Source of the DNA: Symbiodinium natans
Taxonomy: Eukaryota; Sar; Dinophyceae; Suessiales; Symbiodiniaceae
DNA length: 64,000 nucleotides
Reading direction: 5' to 3'
Assembly (NCBI GenBank): GCA_905221605.1
Contig: CAJNDS010002623.1
Span: 734,501-798,500 of the forward strand
Positions 31,501 through 38,787 of the stretch are shown piece after piece. A program made the position numbers and the translations under genes. The first letter of the stretch is position 1, and each line of letters opens with the position of its first letter. The notes under the pieces were generated by a model. That model saw only the letters and a list, made by a program, of their open reading frames with translations, had not been told where the DNA came from and did no database searches.

Positions 31501-34500
31501 AATTTCCAAGGGCGGACTCTGCCCCCGCTTGCGAAGCAAGCGCAAGGAGCCCACATGACCACGCAGTGAAGAGGCCGGGCTTTTTTCATTTAACCGATGA
31601 CGAACTGGAGGATCGCGAGGCGGAGGTAAAGGAGGACCTTCCTCATCAGCGAACCGAAGCGCCGGTTTTTTCCCCTTGAGACGATGCTCGGGAGGAGAAG
31701 GCTCCTGTTCTTCTACCACCCCTTCCAGCTCCAATTCAGGCGGTTCCCTGATATTGGAAAAAATCGTGGTGCAGGGAAATAACACCAGTTCATCCGGATC
31801 TTTTGCAGTCCCTTGAGCTTCCACCCAATAACCACCAGGTAGGTCATCGCATGGACCCAAAAGAAGTGCAGGCTGCGTACGATCGACCCATTGCCGACCT
31901 TTCTTTGTTCCATCCGGACCCAGCAACTCCCACGGACGACGTTTGACTTGAATCTGAGCACCAAAGGGAAGCAATGCTTTAGGATTCAACCCCAACTCCC
32001 TTTCAGCTTTCTGCCACCGTAACATTGACCAATGGCGAGCAGCCAGTGCCCAGTACGCCGGCCCGAGTCGCGCCTCCTTTAAGAGCGACCTGACACCACG
32101 TTTGAATAAACCCACACATGCTTCAGCGCGCCCATTTGTTTGCGGGACACCAGGATCACCAGTGGTCCTATATATCAGACGAGTTTCGCAAAAGGACCGG
32201 AAGCGTGCATTGACAAACTCCCCCGCTCGATCTGAGTGGATTCTCAACACCGGATACCCATGTCTCTGCAAGCGCACCATCATTCTTTGAACTGCCGACA
32301 AAACAGTTGTTTGCTGTTTATCCACAATCGGCTCCACCATAACGAAGTTGATCATACGGACAGGTTGGGTCAAGTGGTCCTTCAGTTCCTTCCAGGATTT
32401 TTCAGAAGCTTGGATTTTCAACACCTCTGCCTCCAGAACTGGCGCAGGTTCCACCGGCGCAGAGTCTTCCTCCTCGAAGTTAGCGACTGCATCGCCTAAC
32501 CATTCTCCAACACCAGCACCATCATCTACCACCTGATCTTCCACCTCATCCGCATCTTCCTCCTTTTCTGGAGGGCGACCCACATTGGAACCCAACATTG
32601 GAAATTGATACACACCAATAACAGCAGCGTGTCGTGGCTTCTGCTGGTGAGCATCCTTTGAACACTTGTATGGACCCGCTAAGTCCAATGATAAAGTGTA
32701 AGCATCCCCATGCTTTCGCCTCAAATGGCGACGCTCTTTTCCAGCAGCAGACACACAGATTTGACAATCACGTCTGAAGGGAATATGCCCCCTTAGGCAA
32801 TGGTCACGGAAAGCTCGCTCCTCGGTCGTCAACCTCCGTAACGTCCCTTCTCGTTCTTCTTTTTTTAACACCGTAGCTTCCCGTTCAGCATCGCCCTCAT
32901 GCAACCATTGTGCCAACCTGTGACGTATTCTTTTAACCAATCCAAACACCCATCGCGCCCATATAGAGGATTGTCCAATACGCTCTTCCAGGGTAGAAGC
33001 GAATGTTGCTGACCACGGAACAACCACGCGAACCTGTTCCAACGATTCCCATAGTTCCATATCAGACACCAGGAAAGTCGTAGGTTTCACCAGAGCATGT
33101 CCCAACGCTCCTTGATCAAAATGTGCAGCGTACATTCCATAACGCTCACAAAAGCTTTTCACCTCTGGCCAACTCCAGAAGGTAGGACTTGAGAGCCCTT
33201 CCTGAGAACCATCCACCAGATCCTCAGCACTCAAGACCGTTTTGCCGTTCTGAGAGAAATCTTTCCCTATGAGTTCAGGGTCCCCAGGGCTTTCCATGCC
33301 AAAAAAGACAGAACTCCCATTGATGACTTCAGCAGTTCCACACCTTGAATGCACCGCCACGTCATATAGGAAAAGCATTTTCAGAAGTAAAACACCATCC
33401 TTTTGAGCTAATTCTTGATGTGGCCAAGGAAGACTTTTTAACCCCAACCGTTCAGGCCCACAGCGTCGGCGTAATACAGGTGGACCACCGTCTTCACCTC
33501 TCAACCTTGACACTGTCCTGCATGGAGGTCCTCCCACCACAGCAACCACCTTTCCTTCAGCCGCCAGATGCAGAAGATACTTCCAGACGCTCGAATTATG
33601 TAGGTCACCGCCTTTTGTCAAATCCAGCTCCAGTACCTCCACATCCCGACTGGGAAAATGCCATTTTTGTTTTCCCGAAAATAGGTGTACCACCACCCTT
33701 TTTGCTCGTGCCAGCCGTCTCCTTTTATGACGGTTGAAAGGCAACGCCGCAATATCTCCACGTGGCAACAGCTCCATCAGCATATTTTCTGGTATATCCC
33801 CATAATACCACCGAAGAAATCGCCAGCATGCCTGGACGAACTCCTCCTCATTCGCTGACGCTGTCCGCGCTGCGCTTTGCAACGACGTTTTTACAGCCAC
33901 CTCGTTGTCCGTATTCGGACACCCTTGAACCATATGTGCCACCTTCAAAGCTTGCTTTGGTGAGCACCAATCCATTTCATCAATGATCTGAAGCGCCACC
34001 TCCTTTTCCAAACAAGGGCACCCATTCAGATCACGAACGCGAAGTTCCCCCAGAACAGGATGTGAGGCTGTGCACTTGCCACCACGCCACTGAACTCTGA
34101 GACCAACCAAGGCGCTCGCTTTGCCAATTGGCACTAGTGGATCTACCATTTCAGGAGTTACCAGGGTCCCACCTGGGGTAATACACATCTCCCGAGATCC
34201 AACAGCTAAAGACACCAACACCTTTTGCTGCGGAAGCTGTTCTCCAGGACGAAGTGATCTGAGAGGATGTGATGCTCCCGAGTCCAACATGCCCATTCCC
34301 GAACACTCATTGGTGTCAGAAACCCTGGCCACATGTAGAACGCATACTCCTCGGCCTTCTCCCTGCTTCGGCAACAACGTGGCATCCGACGAACCGACTC
34401 CACAGTCCGCCCTTCCATTCCTCCATTGAGAATGGGACCAAGACGCACGCTGCCTTTCAGCATGCAAAACCATTTTTTCAGCTGTTTTGTAATCCATAAC

Positions 34501-36870
34501 CAAACAGCCATGTTCAAACCACAAGAGCTGGTCCAGCGAAGATTTTGCACCCACGTGACACATCCCATTGATCACAGTGAGGTTCGCCCCAAACTCCAAA
34601 ATCAACCAGAGAGGGATAATCAGGGGCCCATTGTCTTCCCTAATCAACGTCCCTTTCTCTGTAATCCTCATTGTCACACCACCAAGCGCGCTTTGCACCA
34701 TAACAGTAGTGTCGGGTAAACATTCCCATGGAAAAAGCGTCCGCACAAGATGCGTAGCAGCTGTATCCACCAACGCCACTCTCCCTTCCTGCTGAAACAA
34801 TCCAGATCCACATAACATTCGAACACTGGGATCCCCGCTCGATGCTGACTGCGCTGATGACAGCTTCATAGATTTCAGCACTTCCAACGCTTCAGCAAGG
34901 ACTTGATTGGGTGTTGATGGTGATGAGGGACTTGCAGAACCTTTATCCAATCCCGCATTAGCCGTCTCATCTCCCCCTTCAGCTACTTCTGCCTTTTTGG
35001 CATTTCCCCATTTCGCACCTTTGCCGCCCTTTCCCCCTTTTGGAGAATTCCCTTTAGATCTGCTTCTCTCAGGGTTTGAGTCCACATTGGAACTTGCACC
35101 ATCCTTATATGGACATTGCGGCTGTAGATGGCCAACGGCCCCACACTCAAAACATCTTCCTCGCTCAAGGGAGTCTTTGTCATGGCGAAATTTGCAGCGG
35201 GATCCGAACTTGCAACCCGCATCGGTCTTCCCATATATCCAACAGAAAGGACGTTCACCATCTCCGCTGTACCTTTTTCCTTTCCCTTTGCCTTTGTCAC
35301 CCTCCTCTGTCTCATCACCAGTTCCTTTTTGGGCCTTGTTTAACCTGGCCCTTTTCTTGGCGTCCGAGTCCTGCTTCACCTCTTGTTCACCAGCACTATG
35401 CAATAGCAGTTCAAACTCTGCCTGTAACATTTCAGCTAGTTGTGTCGCAGTTTCAGAGGTCGGCGAGTAGTCCACCCCCAATTTCTCCCGAAAGGATGCC
35501 ACTCTGAAATGCACCGTAGGGTGTTTTGCCAGCAACGCGGATGATAAAGCATCCAATCCCTTGATAAGCAAGGTAGCGTCCGGCTCGGATGCTCGCAGCT
35601 CCCTTAATCGGGAACGCCATTGCGCCCATTGTCGCACTCCCTTAATAGCCTCTGAGATCGAGGTTGCTGAAGATGGTTGCACCAAGAAGTTCAACATTGT
35701 GCTGCGCTCATTTGCTCCACCTGGTTGGTAAACCGTCAGCAATTTGTAAAATATCATCACTGACCCCAACATTCGAGTGGAAACGATCTCGGTCTTCAAT
35801 CTCTCCGGAATCGCCTGTAGCAGCAAAGACACCGCTCTCTGCTCCAACAAAACATGCACAGTTTGAACCACTTTGAGCCCTTCCAGCTCAGCCTTGATGC
35901 CCAACCTTTCCAGCGGAGAAACACTCAACCATTTGGCATACGCTTGATATGCCTTTGAGTAGACGCATTGCCACCACACTCTTCCTGTATCTGTCAGCGA
36001 AGACAACATTGGTTCGATCATTGCGATCCAATCACCCAGTGCCGTCGGATTGCTTGGTGTGTAGTCTGCCAAAGTTGGAAGGCTCATCACATGCTTCCCG
36101 AGAGCCTCCGGACGTTCGGTTCCAGAACTATCACCAGTGATTGGCATACCGCGTGGCACCACTGCTCCAGGAGGTAAGCTGACCCTTCCACCAGGCCCTT
36201 GAGGTAGTCCATGTCCTATACCAGGCGTAACAGCTGTGAGCGGAACCTTTTCTAATTCCAACTTCCCAGCGACCATTTTCCACCGATACGGAACATCATC
36301 CACCATTGTATATCCACCCGATCCTGCTGAGTTCTCTTGCGTTGCAGTTTCCCGAGCTGAAACAAAACCGGGCTGGTTCCCCACAGGTGCGGCAGAACCA
36401 TCAACACCTGACGGCACGGAAGTAATCGGAACATGTGTTAAACCAGGTGGTCCACTTGCATATCCACCACTTGCAGGACCTCCCGTGGGGTAATTCAATG
36501 GAGGCAATCTGGAGGGTTTCTTCCCTTCAGCTACATGCATCATTGGCACTTCTTTTTCATCCTCCACTTGAACATCCCCCTTCCTGGACCCAGGCAAGGA
36601 TTGAAGATCACAACCCTTTGGCAGGTCGTAGCCCTCAATAGGCAGCCATGTCCCATCAGGCAACACAGTCCAAAAACCACCCATACCATCCGTGTAGAAA
36701 ACTTGTCCTGGCAGGTACTGCTTCTCTGGAGTCATTCCTAGAGGAATATGCCGTGTTTGCGTCCACCACTCCAGAGCTCCGTGCCCTTGAAGCTGACCCA
36801 GATGCAGCAGAGGTATAGCTTTTCTCCTCCACCCGATGCAACCTGTTCCCCAGCTCCTTTGTCTGCACAA
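28129..36870 (-). CDS. Retrotransposon pol polyprotein with methyltransferase-like and oxygenase-like domains
   Basis: 2,913 codons ending in TGA at 28129. The frame opens just after a stop at 36880-36882 with a TTG; the first ATG is codon 46 (36735), so expression needs a frameshift from the gag ORF or internal initiation. Order by residue: gag-like 260-500; CCCH finger 543-563 and CCHC knuckle 573-586; two protease-like segments with DTAAT (702) and DSGAS (863); cytosine-methyltransferase-like 1055-1280; integrase with HHCC 1357-1372 and D1396, D1547, E1583 (D-35-E); acidic proline-rich linker 1700-1850; oxygenase-like fold 1884-2045; coiled-coil-prone 2125-2215; RT with D2304 and YVDD 2414-2417; RNase H with D2603, E2643/E2645, D2681, D2730; two hydrophobic segments about 2763-2781 and 2822-2848; Cys/His tail 2869-2893. 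A copia polyprotein is usually under 1,500 residues, so this one is roughly double. Confidence 0.93.
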   Translation of the reverse strand: MCRQRSWGTGCIGWRRKAIPLLHLGQLQGHGALEWWTQTRHIPLGMTPEKQYLPGQVFYTDGMGGFWTVLPDGTWLPIEGYDLPKGCDLQSLPGSRKGDVQVEDEKEVPMMHVAEGKKPSRLPPLNYPTGGPASGGYASGPPGLTHVPITSVPSGVDGSAAPVGNQPGFVSARETATQENSAGSGGYTMVDDVPYRWKMVAGKLELEKVPLTAVTPGIGHGLPQGPGGRVSLPPGAVVPRGMPITGDSSGTERPEALGKHVMSLPTLADYTPSNPTALGDWIAMIEPMLSSLTDTGRVWWQCVYSKAYQAYAKWLSVSPLERLGIKAELEGLKVVQTVHVLLEQRAVSLLLQAIPERLKTEIVSTRMLGSVMIFYKLLTVYQPGGANERSTMLNFLVQPSSATSISEAIKGVRQWAQWRSRLRELRASEPDATLLIKGLDALSSALLAKHPTVHFRVASFREKLGVDYSPTSETATQLAEMLQAEFELLLHSAGEQEVKQDSDAKKRARLNKAQKGTGDETEEGDKGKGKGKRYSGDGERPFCWIYGKTDAGCKFGSRCKFRHDKDSLERGRCFECGAVGHLQPQCPYKDGASSNVDSNPERSRSKGNSPKGGKGGKGAKWGNAKKAEVAEGGDETANAGLDKGSASPSSPSTPNQVLAEALEVLKSMKLSSAQSASSGDPSVRMLCGSGLFQQEGRVALVDTAATHLVRTLFPWECLPDTTVMVQSALGGVTMRITEKGTLIREDNGPLIIPLWLILEFGANLTVINGMCHVGAKSSLDQLLWFEHGCLVMDYKTAEKMVLHAERQRASWSHSQWRNGRADCGVGSSDATLLPKQGEGRGVCVLHVARVSDTNECSGMGMLDSGASHPLRSLRPGEQLPQQKVLVSLAVGSREMCITPGGTLVTPEMVDPLVPIGKASALVGLRVQWRGGKCTASHPVLGELRVRDLNGCPCLEKEVALQIIDEMDWCSPKQALKVAHMVQGCPNTDNEVAVKTSLQSAARTASANEEEFVQACWRFLRWYYGDIPENMLMELLPRGDIAALPFNRHKRRRLARAKRVVVHLFSGKQKWHFPSRDVEVLELDLTKGGDLHNSSVWKYLLHLAAEGKVVAVVGGPPCRTVSRLRGEDGGPPVLRRRCGPERLGLKSLPWPHQELAQKDGVLLLKMLFLYDVAVHSRCGTAEVINGSSVFFGMESPGDPELIGKDFSQNGKTVLSAEDLVDGSQEGLSSPTFWSWPEVKSFCERYGMYAAHFDQGALGHALVKPTTFLVSDMELWESLEQVRVVVPWSATFASTLEERIGQSSIWARWVFGLVKRIRHRLAQWLHEGDAEREATVLKKEEREGTLRRLTTEERAFRDHCLRGHIPFRRDCQICVSAAGKERRHLRRKHGDAYTLSLDLAGPYKCSKDAHQQKPRHAAVIGVYQFPMLGSNVGRPPEKEEDADEVEDQVVDDGAGVGEWLGDAVANFEEEDSAPVEPAPVLEAEVLKIQASEKSWKELKDHLTQPVRMINFVMVEPIVDKQQTTVLSAVQRMMVRLQRHGYPVLRIHSDRAGEFVNARFRSFCETRLIYRTTGDPGVPQTNGRAEACVGLFKRGVRSLLKEARLGPAYWALAARHWSMLRWQKAERELGLNPKALLPFGAQIQVKRRPWELLGPDGTKKGRQWVDRTQPALLLGPCDDLPGGYWVEAQGTAKDPDELVLFPCTTIFSNIREPPELELEGVVEEQEPSPPEHRLKGKKPALRFADEEGPPLPPPRDPPVRHRLNEKSPASSLRGHVGSLRLLRKRGQSPPLEIFEDDMQGLGELEENADVEDNVPGDEYWPTCCSPHENAYLVCKSGTAEDGTQLEKEEQKAKSMYERSMYDSVDCEELLEGIVYPKRVNRRGGINNWCTSTRALVLGHYTHGGVCGITKETHRRPWLCRYLASFVRHHNPEAKFSALQISCNAPVSLHRDSHNEKHCCNYVCGFGDYKDGQLWVEDEKVLEEGAEVVEQSYGKKVLPGKLVDIHWNFMSFFPRKLHGPMPWKGNRVSLTGYTPVFMERLSYKDRCYLLQCKFPLPEPQAEEGEKRKWLKMTLKETSLDDLAEEVDYAVFEAHQWALEEHLSIRRLIAEQECCVLDEFHGSANESSEEKGSETREWLVKAKRAEEQLSKFLVKAAQVQQMAQENTALEAAEEVEFLQTKTIPTQEAMQELEKWRESLSDEVTSLVKELEVVEPTTQEKLDKLAEEPNAPVIEYVPSLVVFTRKQGTGRRRARICACGNFISSTAATEYEGPRSLSRHSLYAPGLDSTTFRCQVRHAAYMVWIIAGLDISKAFLTAPMNRAQREGRLVVVQPPRAAVKLGLCTKEERWIVRKALYGLAESPAAWVEWRDQRLQGMSWVSKDGQAMSFQRSNADPSLFLIMAQEKLEGASKLVGTMGLYVDDFLMAGTMTVLREALEQIRKEWKTSEPEFCGPGCGDGFLKFLGVQIWYRNGSFFLNQEDFVRDLLNRRGYQIDETGKGSNLPMVKETPGEEEEVDIPSLRAAQGAVGEFLWVAIKTRPDLAFCTSQLSLWTSRRPRFVVKKAEEVFRYLAATPTLGLTFGAIATCEKERNEVLRYGRGVKVVESYADASFAAGENEKSHSGAVVVWGDCPVMWATQRQSTVALSTAEAELHASIEGATMIQSCTPIIAALVGTGEESLQKVLYTDSVSTCSIIQYPAGSWRTRHLRIRAAGVRSLVDRGYMVIAHLRGEYMIADLLTKLMSGQVYAKQKALWGLRLLVQGTDLKKASLAMAVMMVAASLQGMATGGEEVSTAGFFCSEEGVCKVANTSTVMVLAQGIEMVVNNSDLVAYLVAAIILWELAWCLFRRLYKWLWVKKAVVIPASATLYTTVGGNCMHASSDCDVLRYSQLRAKTLCKHCLKDGWVVNAEFLGEERAAGT
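28651..29079 (-). other. Pol: RNase H
   Basis: ESYADASFAAGENEKSHSG, ALSTAEAELHA, LYTDSVST and RTRHLRIRA…GEYMIADLLTK, the full copia RNase H signature with intact acidic residues. Confidence 0.95.
29431..30183 (-). other. Pol: reverse transcriptase
   Basis: VVFTRKQGTGRRRARICACG, GLDISKAFLTAP (D2304), ALYGLAESPAAW and LYVDDFLMAG (D2416, D2417): all copia-class RT landmarks, catalytic residues intact. Confidence 0.96.
30736..31221 (-). other. Pol: 2-oxoglutarate/Fe(II)-dioxygenase-like domain
   Basis: SLHRDSHNE supplies H1946-x-D1948; 65 residues on, FFPRKLHGPMPWKGNRVSL supplies H2014 and, nine residues later, R2023: the HxD…H…R pattern of the double-stranded beta-helix dioxygenases (AlkB/TET/prolyl-hydroxylase superfamily). 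Flanked by GQLWVE and ALQIS strands consistent with the fold. Lies in the linker between integrase and RT, where copia elements normally have only low-complexity sequence. Confidence 0.7.
31891..32823 (-). other. Pol: integrase
   Basis: Zinc-binding H1357-X4-H1362-X6-C1369-X2-C1372, then LSLDLAGPY (D1396), RIHSDRAGEF (D1547) and PQTNGRAEA (E1583). An acidic insertion of about 60 residues (1430-1490) lies between the first two catalytic aspartates. Confidence 0.93.
33031..33708 (-). other. Pol: C5-cytosine-methyltransferase-like domain
   Basis: Motif I-like VVVHLFSG (1059-1066); motif IV-like GGPPCRTVSRLRG with the nucleophile position Cys1117; motif VI-like ESP with Glu1193 (ENV in classical enzymes); motif VIII-like region FDQGALGHALVKPTTF lacks the usual arginine pair. 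The Pro-Cys and Glu are kept, the rest is divergent, so binding without catalysis is possible. No target-recognition region is obvious. Retroelement-borne cytosine methyltransferases are, as I recall, reported from Symbiodinium and a charophyte alga. Confidence 0.7.
34021..34299 (-). other. Pol: second protease-like segment (DSGAS)
   Basis: MLDSGASHPLR, LPQQKVLVSLAVG, GGTLVTP and PLVPIG: canonical DSGA retropepsin loop followed by the flap-like region. This is the probable active protease. Confidence 0.8.
34501..34779 (-). other. Pol: first protease-like segment (DTAAT)
   Basis: ALVDTAATHLVR, then LPDTTVMVQSALGG and GTL. Same spacing of motifs as the second segment, but the active-site loop reads DTAA instead of D(S/T)GA, so it may be inactive or a structural partner. 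Confidence 0.6.
35113..35244 (-). other. Pol: CCCH finger plus CCHC zinc knuckle
   Basis: C543-X9-C553-X5-C559-X3-H563, then C573-X2-C576-X4-H581-X4-C586. The knuckle is the usual RNA-binding gag motif; a CCCH finger next to it is an extra. Confidence 0.85.
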
Positions 36871-37354
36871 GCAACTCTTTCAGCGCACGCTTCACCACCG
36901 CCATATCTTCAGATTGCTCTTCACCACTAACATCAGGAATGAGTTCTTCGTCGGCTTGCACTCCACCAATAGTACCTCGTTCCATTTGTCCCATTAAGCC
37001 TGACGATGGTCTCTCAACAGGTGCAGGTTCCTGACCCAAAAGGTCTTGCAGCGAAGGCGGTCTCCTCGTACCTTCACCACTCCTATCCCCTCCGCTCGCG
37101 GGAAGACTTGCCGGCCTTGATTGCCTAAGTCTCATTTCCTCTTGAGCCCGCTCGCTCCAGAAAGGATTTGCTGCTTGAACCGGAACCACTTCGTTTTCCA
37201 CCTGAGGCGTTGGTTGTATCATTGCAACCTCCCTACCATCTGCCAGTGCTTGTACCATTTGTTGTCGATCTTCACCCCCATCACCACGATTTCCTTCGGC
37301 TTCATTGGCCGTTGGCGACAGTCCAGGCTCAGAGCGACGCCGCATCATGTCCAT
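36656..37354 (-). CDS. Retrotransposon first ORF (gag N-terminal part)
   Basis: Starts at ATG 37354, about 60 nt after the 5' LTR, and encodes 232 residues. It is basic at the start (MDMMRRR), proline- and glutamate-rich in the middle, with a heptad-like helix ALKELLVQTKELGNRLHRVE near the end. It overlaps the pol frame, which lies +1 relative to it, between 36656 and the stop at 36880. Its last 40 or so residues in the overlap look less protein-like than the pol frame, so the ribosome probably changes frame in this interval. A TCT AGG A at 36737-36742 followed by the pol-frame GMTPEKQYLPG is one candidate place; there is no experimental support. Confidence 0.8.
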   Translation of the reverse strand: MDMMRRRSEPGLSPTANEAEGNRGDGGEDRQQMVQALADGREVAMIQPTPQVENEVVPVQAANPFWSERAQEEMRLRQSRPASLPASGGDRSGEGTRRPPSLQDLLGQEPAPVERPSSGLMGQMERGTIGGVQADEELIPDVSGEEQSEDMAVVKRALKELLVQTKELGNRLHRVEEKSYTSAASGSASRARSSGVVDANTAYSSRNDSREAVPARTSFLHGWYGWFLDCVA

Positions 37355-37403
37355 GGCGTTAAACAAACGAAAAATCTTTACCAATCCGCAGGAAGCCTAA
37401 TTT

Positions 37404-37415
37404 GGGCTCATAACC
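37404..37415 (-). promoter_or_regulatory. Primer-binding site (initiator tRNA-Met anticodon arm)
   Basis: Directly abuts the 5' LTR. The tRNA-like strand reads GGGCTCATAACC, the anticodon stem-loop of initiator tRNA-Met (anticodon CAT), not a tRNA 3' end. This corresponds to the half-tRNA priming known for Drosophila copia. Confidence 0.75.
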
Positions 37416-37644
37416 TACGGGGGGCAACCGAAGGAGGACAGGGAACAAAACAGTCAACCCCAACAGAAGCCCTTAATACCCCTGGAACAACCAACAACCG
37501 AACAGCAAGACCCCAAACCAAGGGCACACTTTTTACGAAACCTTCGACCGCTTTGGTCATGGCTTGAGCCAAAGATTACCGGGTTCATTGACCCTTCAAC
37601 TTCCAATACCAACTCCTTTCTACAATACCAATTGCAGCTCCGCA
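37416..37644 (-). repeat. 5' LTR
   Basis: 229 bp, about 99% identical to the 3' LTR. No clear TATA box was recognised; promoter elements cannot be assigned. Confidence 0.93.
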
Positions 37645-37649
37645 CCCTA
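37645..37649. repeat. Target-site duplication, right (CCCTA)
   Basis: Partner of 27712-27716. Confidence 0.85.
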
Positions 37650-37721
37650 AACCCTAAGCCCTAAACCCTGAACCCTAAACCCTAAACCCTGAACCCTAAA
37701 CCCTAAACCACCAAGCAAAGC

Positions 37722-37811
37722 CATCCGCCATGGCACGGGCGGCCGCTCCTTCACCTCCTCCACATGGGAAACGAGACCGGCCACGGCAGCAGCTAAGGGG
37801 TCGGCTGCCTC
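37722..37811 (-). CDS. Repeat-protein gene, exon encoding one 30-residue unit
   Basis: Reads EAADPLAAAVAGLVSHVEEV then KERPPVPWRM, between an AG at 37812-37813 and a GC donor; phase 0 at both ends. It aligns with exons 38704-38787 and 39588-39658 (core DPxAxAVAGLxSHxG). C-rich array left (37645-37709), G-rich right (37840-37915). The retrotransposon lies in the C-rich DNA immediately downstream in sense. Confidence 0.65.
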
Positions 37812-37839
37812 CTCTTTTGGGGGCGCTATGGTTGCGGGT

Positions 37840-37915
37840 TTAGGGTTTAGGGTTTAGGGTTTAGGGTTAAGGGTTAAGGGTTAAGGGTTTAGGGTTTAGG
37901 GTTTAGGGTTTAGGG
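37840..37915. repeat. G-rich telomere-type array
   Basis: TTTAGGG units with a short GGTTAAG variant run, right of the 37722-37811 exon. Confidence 0.9.
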
Positions 37916-38279
37916 TTTGGGCTTTGGGCTTTAGGCTTTAGGCTTTAGGCTTTGGGACGTTGGATGTTGGTGAGAGAAACATCGGTGTGACTGCTGTCGA
38001 CGAGGTTCAAGGGGCGGCGAGGGTCGCCTAAAAACCCAGCCCTCAATTCCCTAAGGGGAGGGGGAGTTTAGTGTTAAGGGGTTTTTGTGTAAGGTTAGGG
38101 TTTAGGATTTAGGATTTAGGACTTAGGGTTTAGGGTTTAGGAATTAGGGTTGAGGGTTTAGGGCTTAGCACTCTGCACCTTGCGGATGCGCAGCAGCCCG
38201 CACTCAACCAGAATACGTCAGTGTCAGATGCTTGCACACGCCCAGGTGTACACACCAAAATCAGTACACCGTAAACACA

Positions 38280-38284
38280 CAGAG

Positions 38285-38362
<78 letters not shown>

Positions 38363-38492
38363 NNNNNNNNNNNNNNNNNNNNNNNNNNNNNNNNNNNNNN
38401 NNNNNNNNNNNNNNNNNNNNNNNNNNNNNNNNNNNNNNNNNNNNNNNNNNNNNNNNNNNNNNGAGAGCGAGAGAGCGAGAGAGCGATGGATA
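38280..38492. repeat. (GA)n microsatellite with 100-N assembly gap
   Basis: GA repeats run into Ns at 38363-38462 and resume as GAGAGC. The gap is a scaffold filler of arbitrary size within a repeat that assembly could not cross. Confidence 0.98.
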
Positions 38493-38599
38493 GACAGTTA
38501 GACCAGCAGATATATAGATGCATCAGACAGGGGCGGGTATCCATATATACATATACATGTATACATATATATATATACATATGCAAATATATGCATATA

Positions 38600-38689
38600 C
38601 TTAGTTGCTGAGTTCATAAGCCCCAAAACATGTACACTTTCAGTTCGATAAGTGATTGTAGTATCCAAAAGGAATATTCAGCTACTAAG
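38600..38689. mobile_element. Family D foldback element, copy 1
   Basis: CTTAGTTGCTG at the left pairs with CAGCTACTAAG at the right; interior CACTTTCAGTTC…GTATCC is shared with copy 2 (54102-54207). Confidence 0.6.
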
Positions 38690-38703
38690 TATAGAAGCCA
38701 AGC

Positions 38704-38787
38704 CTTGCGGAGGGCGGGCTTCTTCTTCACCAGGCCCGCATGGGACGCGAGACCGGCAACAGCCGAGGCAAAGGGATCCGGCGCTTC
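38704..38787 (-). CDS. Repeat-protein gene, exon encoding one 28-residue unit
   Basis: Reads EAPDPFASAVAGLASHAGLV then KKKPALRK. Acceptor CCAG, GC donor (AAG before GCTTGG), 84 nt, phase 0-0, so it splices in frame to the 37811 exon. A family D foldback element (38600-38689) lies directly beyond the donor, inside the intron. Confidence 0.7.

Larger units (their letters stand above)
27717..37644 (-). mobile_element. Complete Ty1/copia-class LTR retrotransposon, 9.9 kb
   Basis: Boundaries are set by near-identical LTRs (27717-27943 and 37416-37644), the CCCTA duplication, a primer-binding site abutting the 5' LTR and a polypurine tract abutting the 3' LTR. Integrase lies upstream of RT, the copia order. 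The LTRs differ by two 1-base indels and one substitution, and the pol frame is unbroken, so the insertion is recent. It carries domains foreign to a minimal copia element: cytosine-methyltransferase-like, 2OG-Fe(II)-oxygenase-like, doubled protease and a C-terminal membrane module. It sits in the same sense as the exons on both sides, so it may be transcribed as intron. Confidence 0.95.

Noticed and set aside
37117-37127. In-frame CTT AGG C in the gag ORF, identical to the Ty1 +1 frameshift heptamer
   Set aside because: The +1 frame entered there meets TGA at 36880-36882 before reaching the pol coding sequence, so a shift here could not produce the fusion.
38363-38462. Run of 100 N as a biological feature
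   Set aside because: It is a fixed-size assembly filler inside a GA repeat.
38180-38611. Open frame spanning the GA repeat
   Set aside because: It crosses 100 N and encodes only ER/SL repeats.
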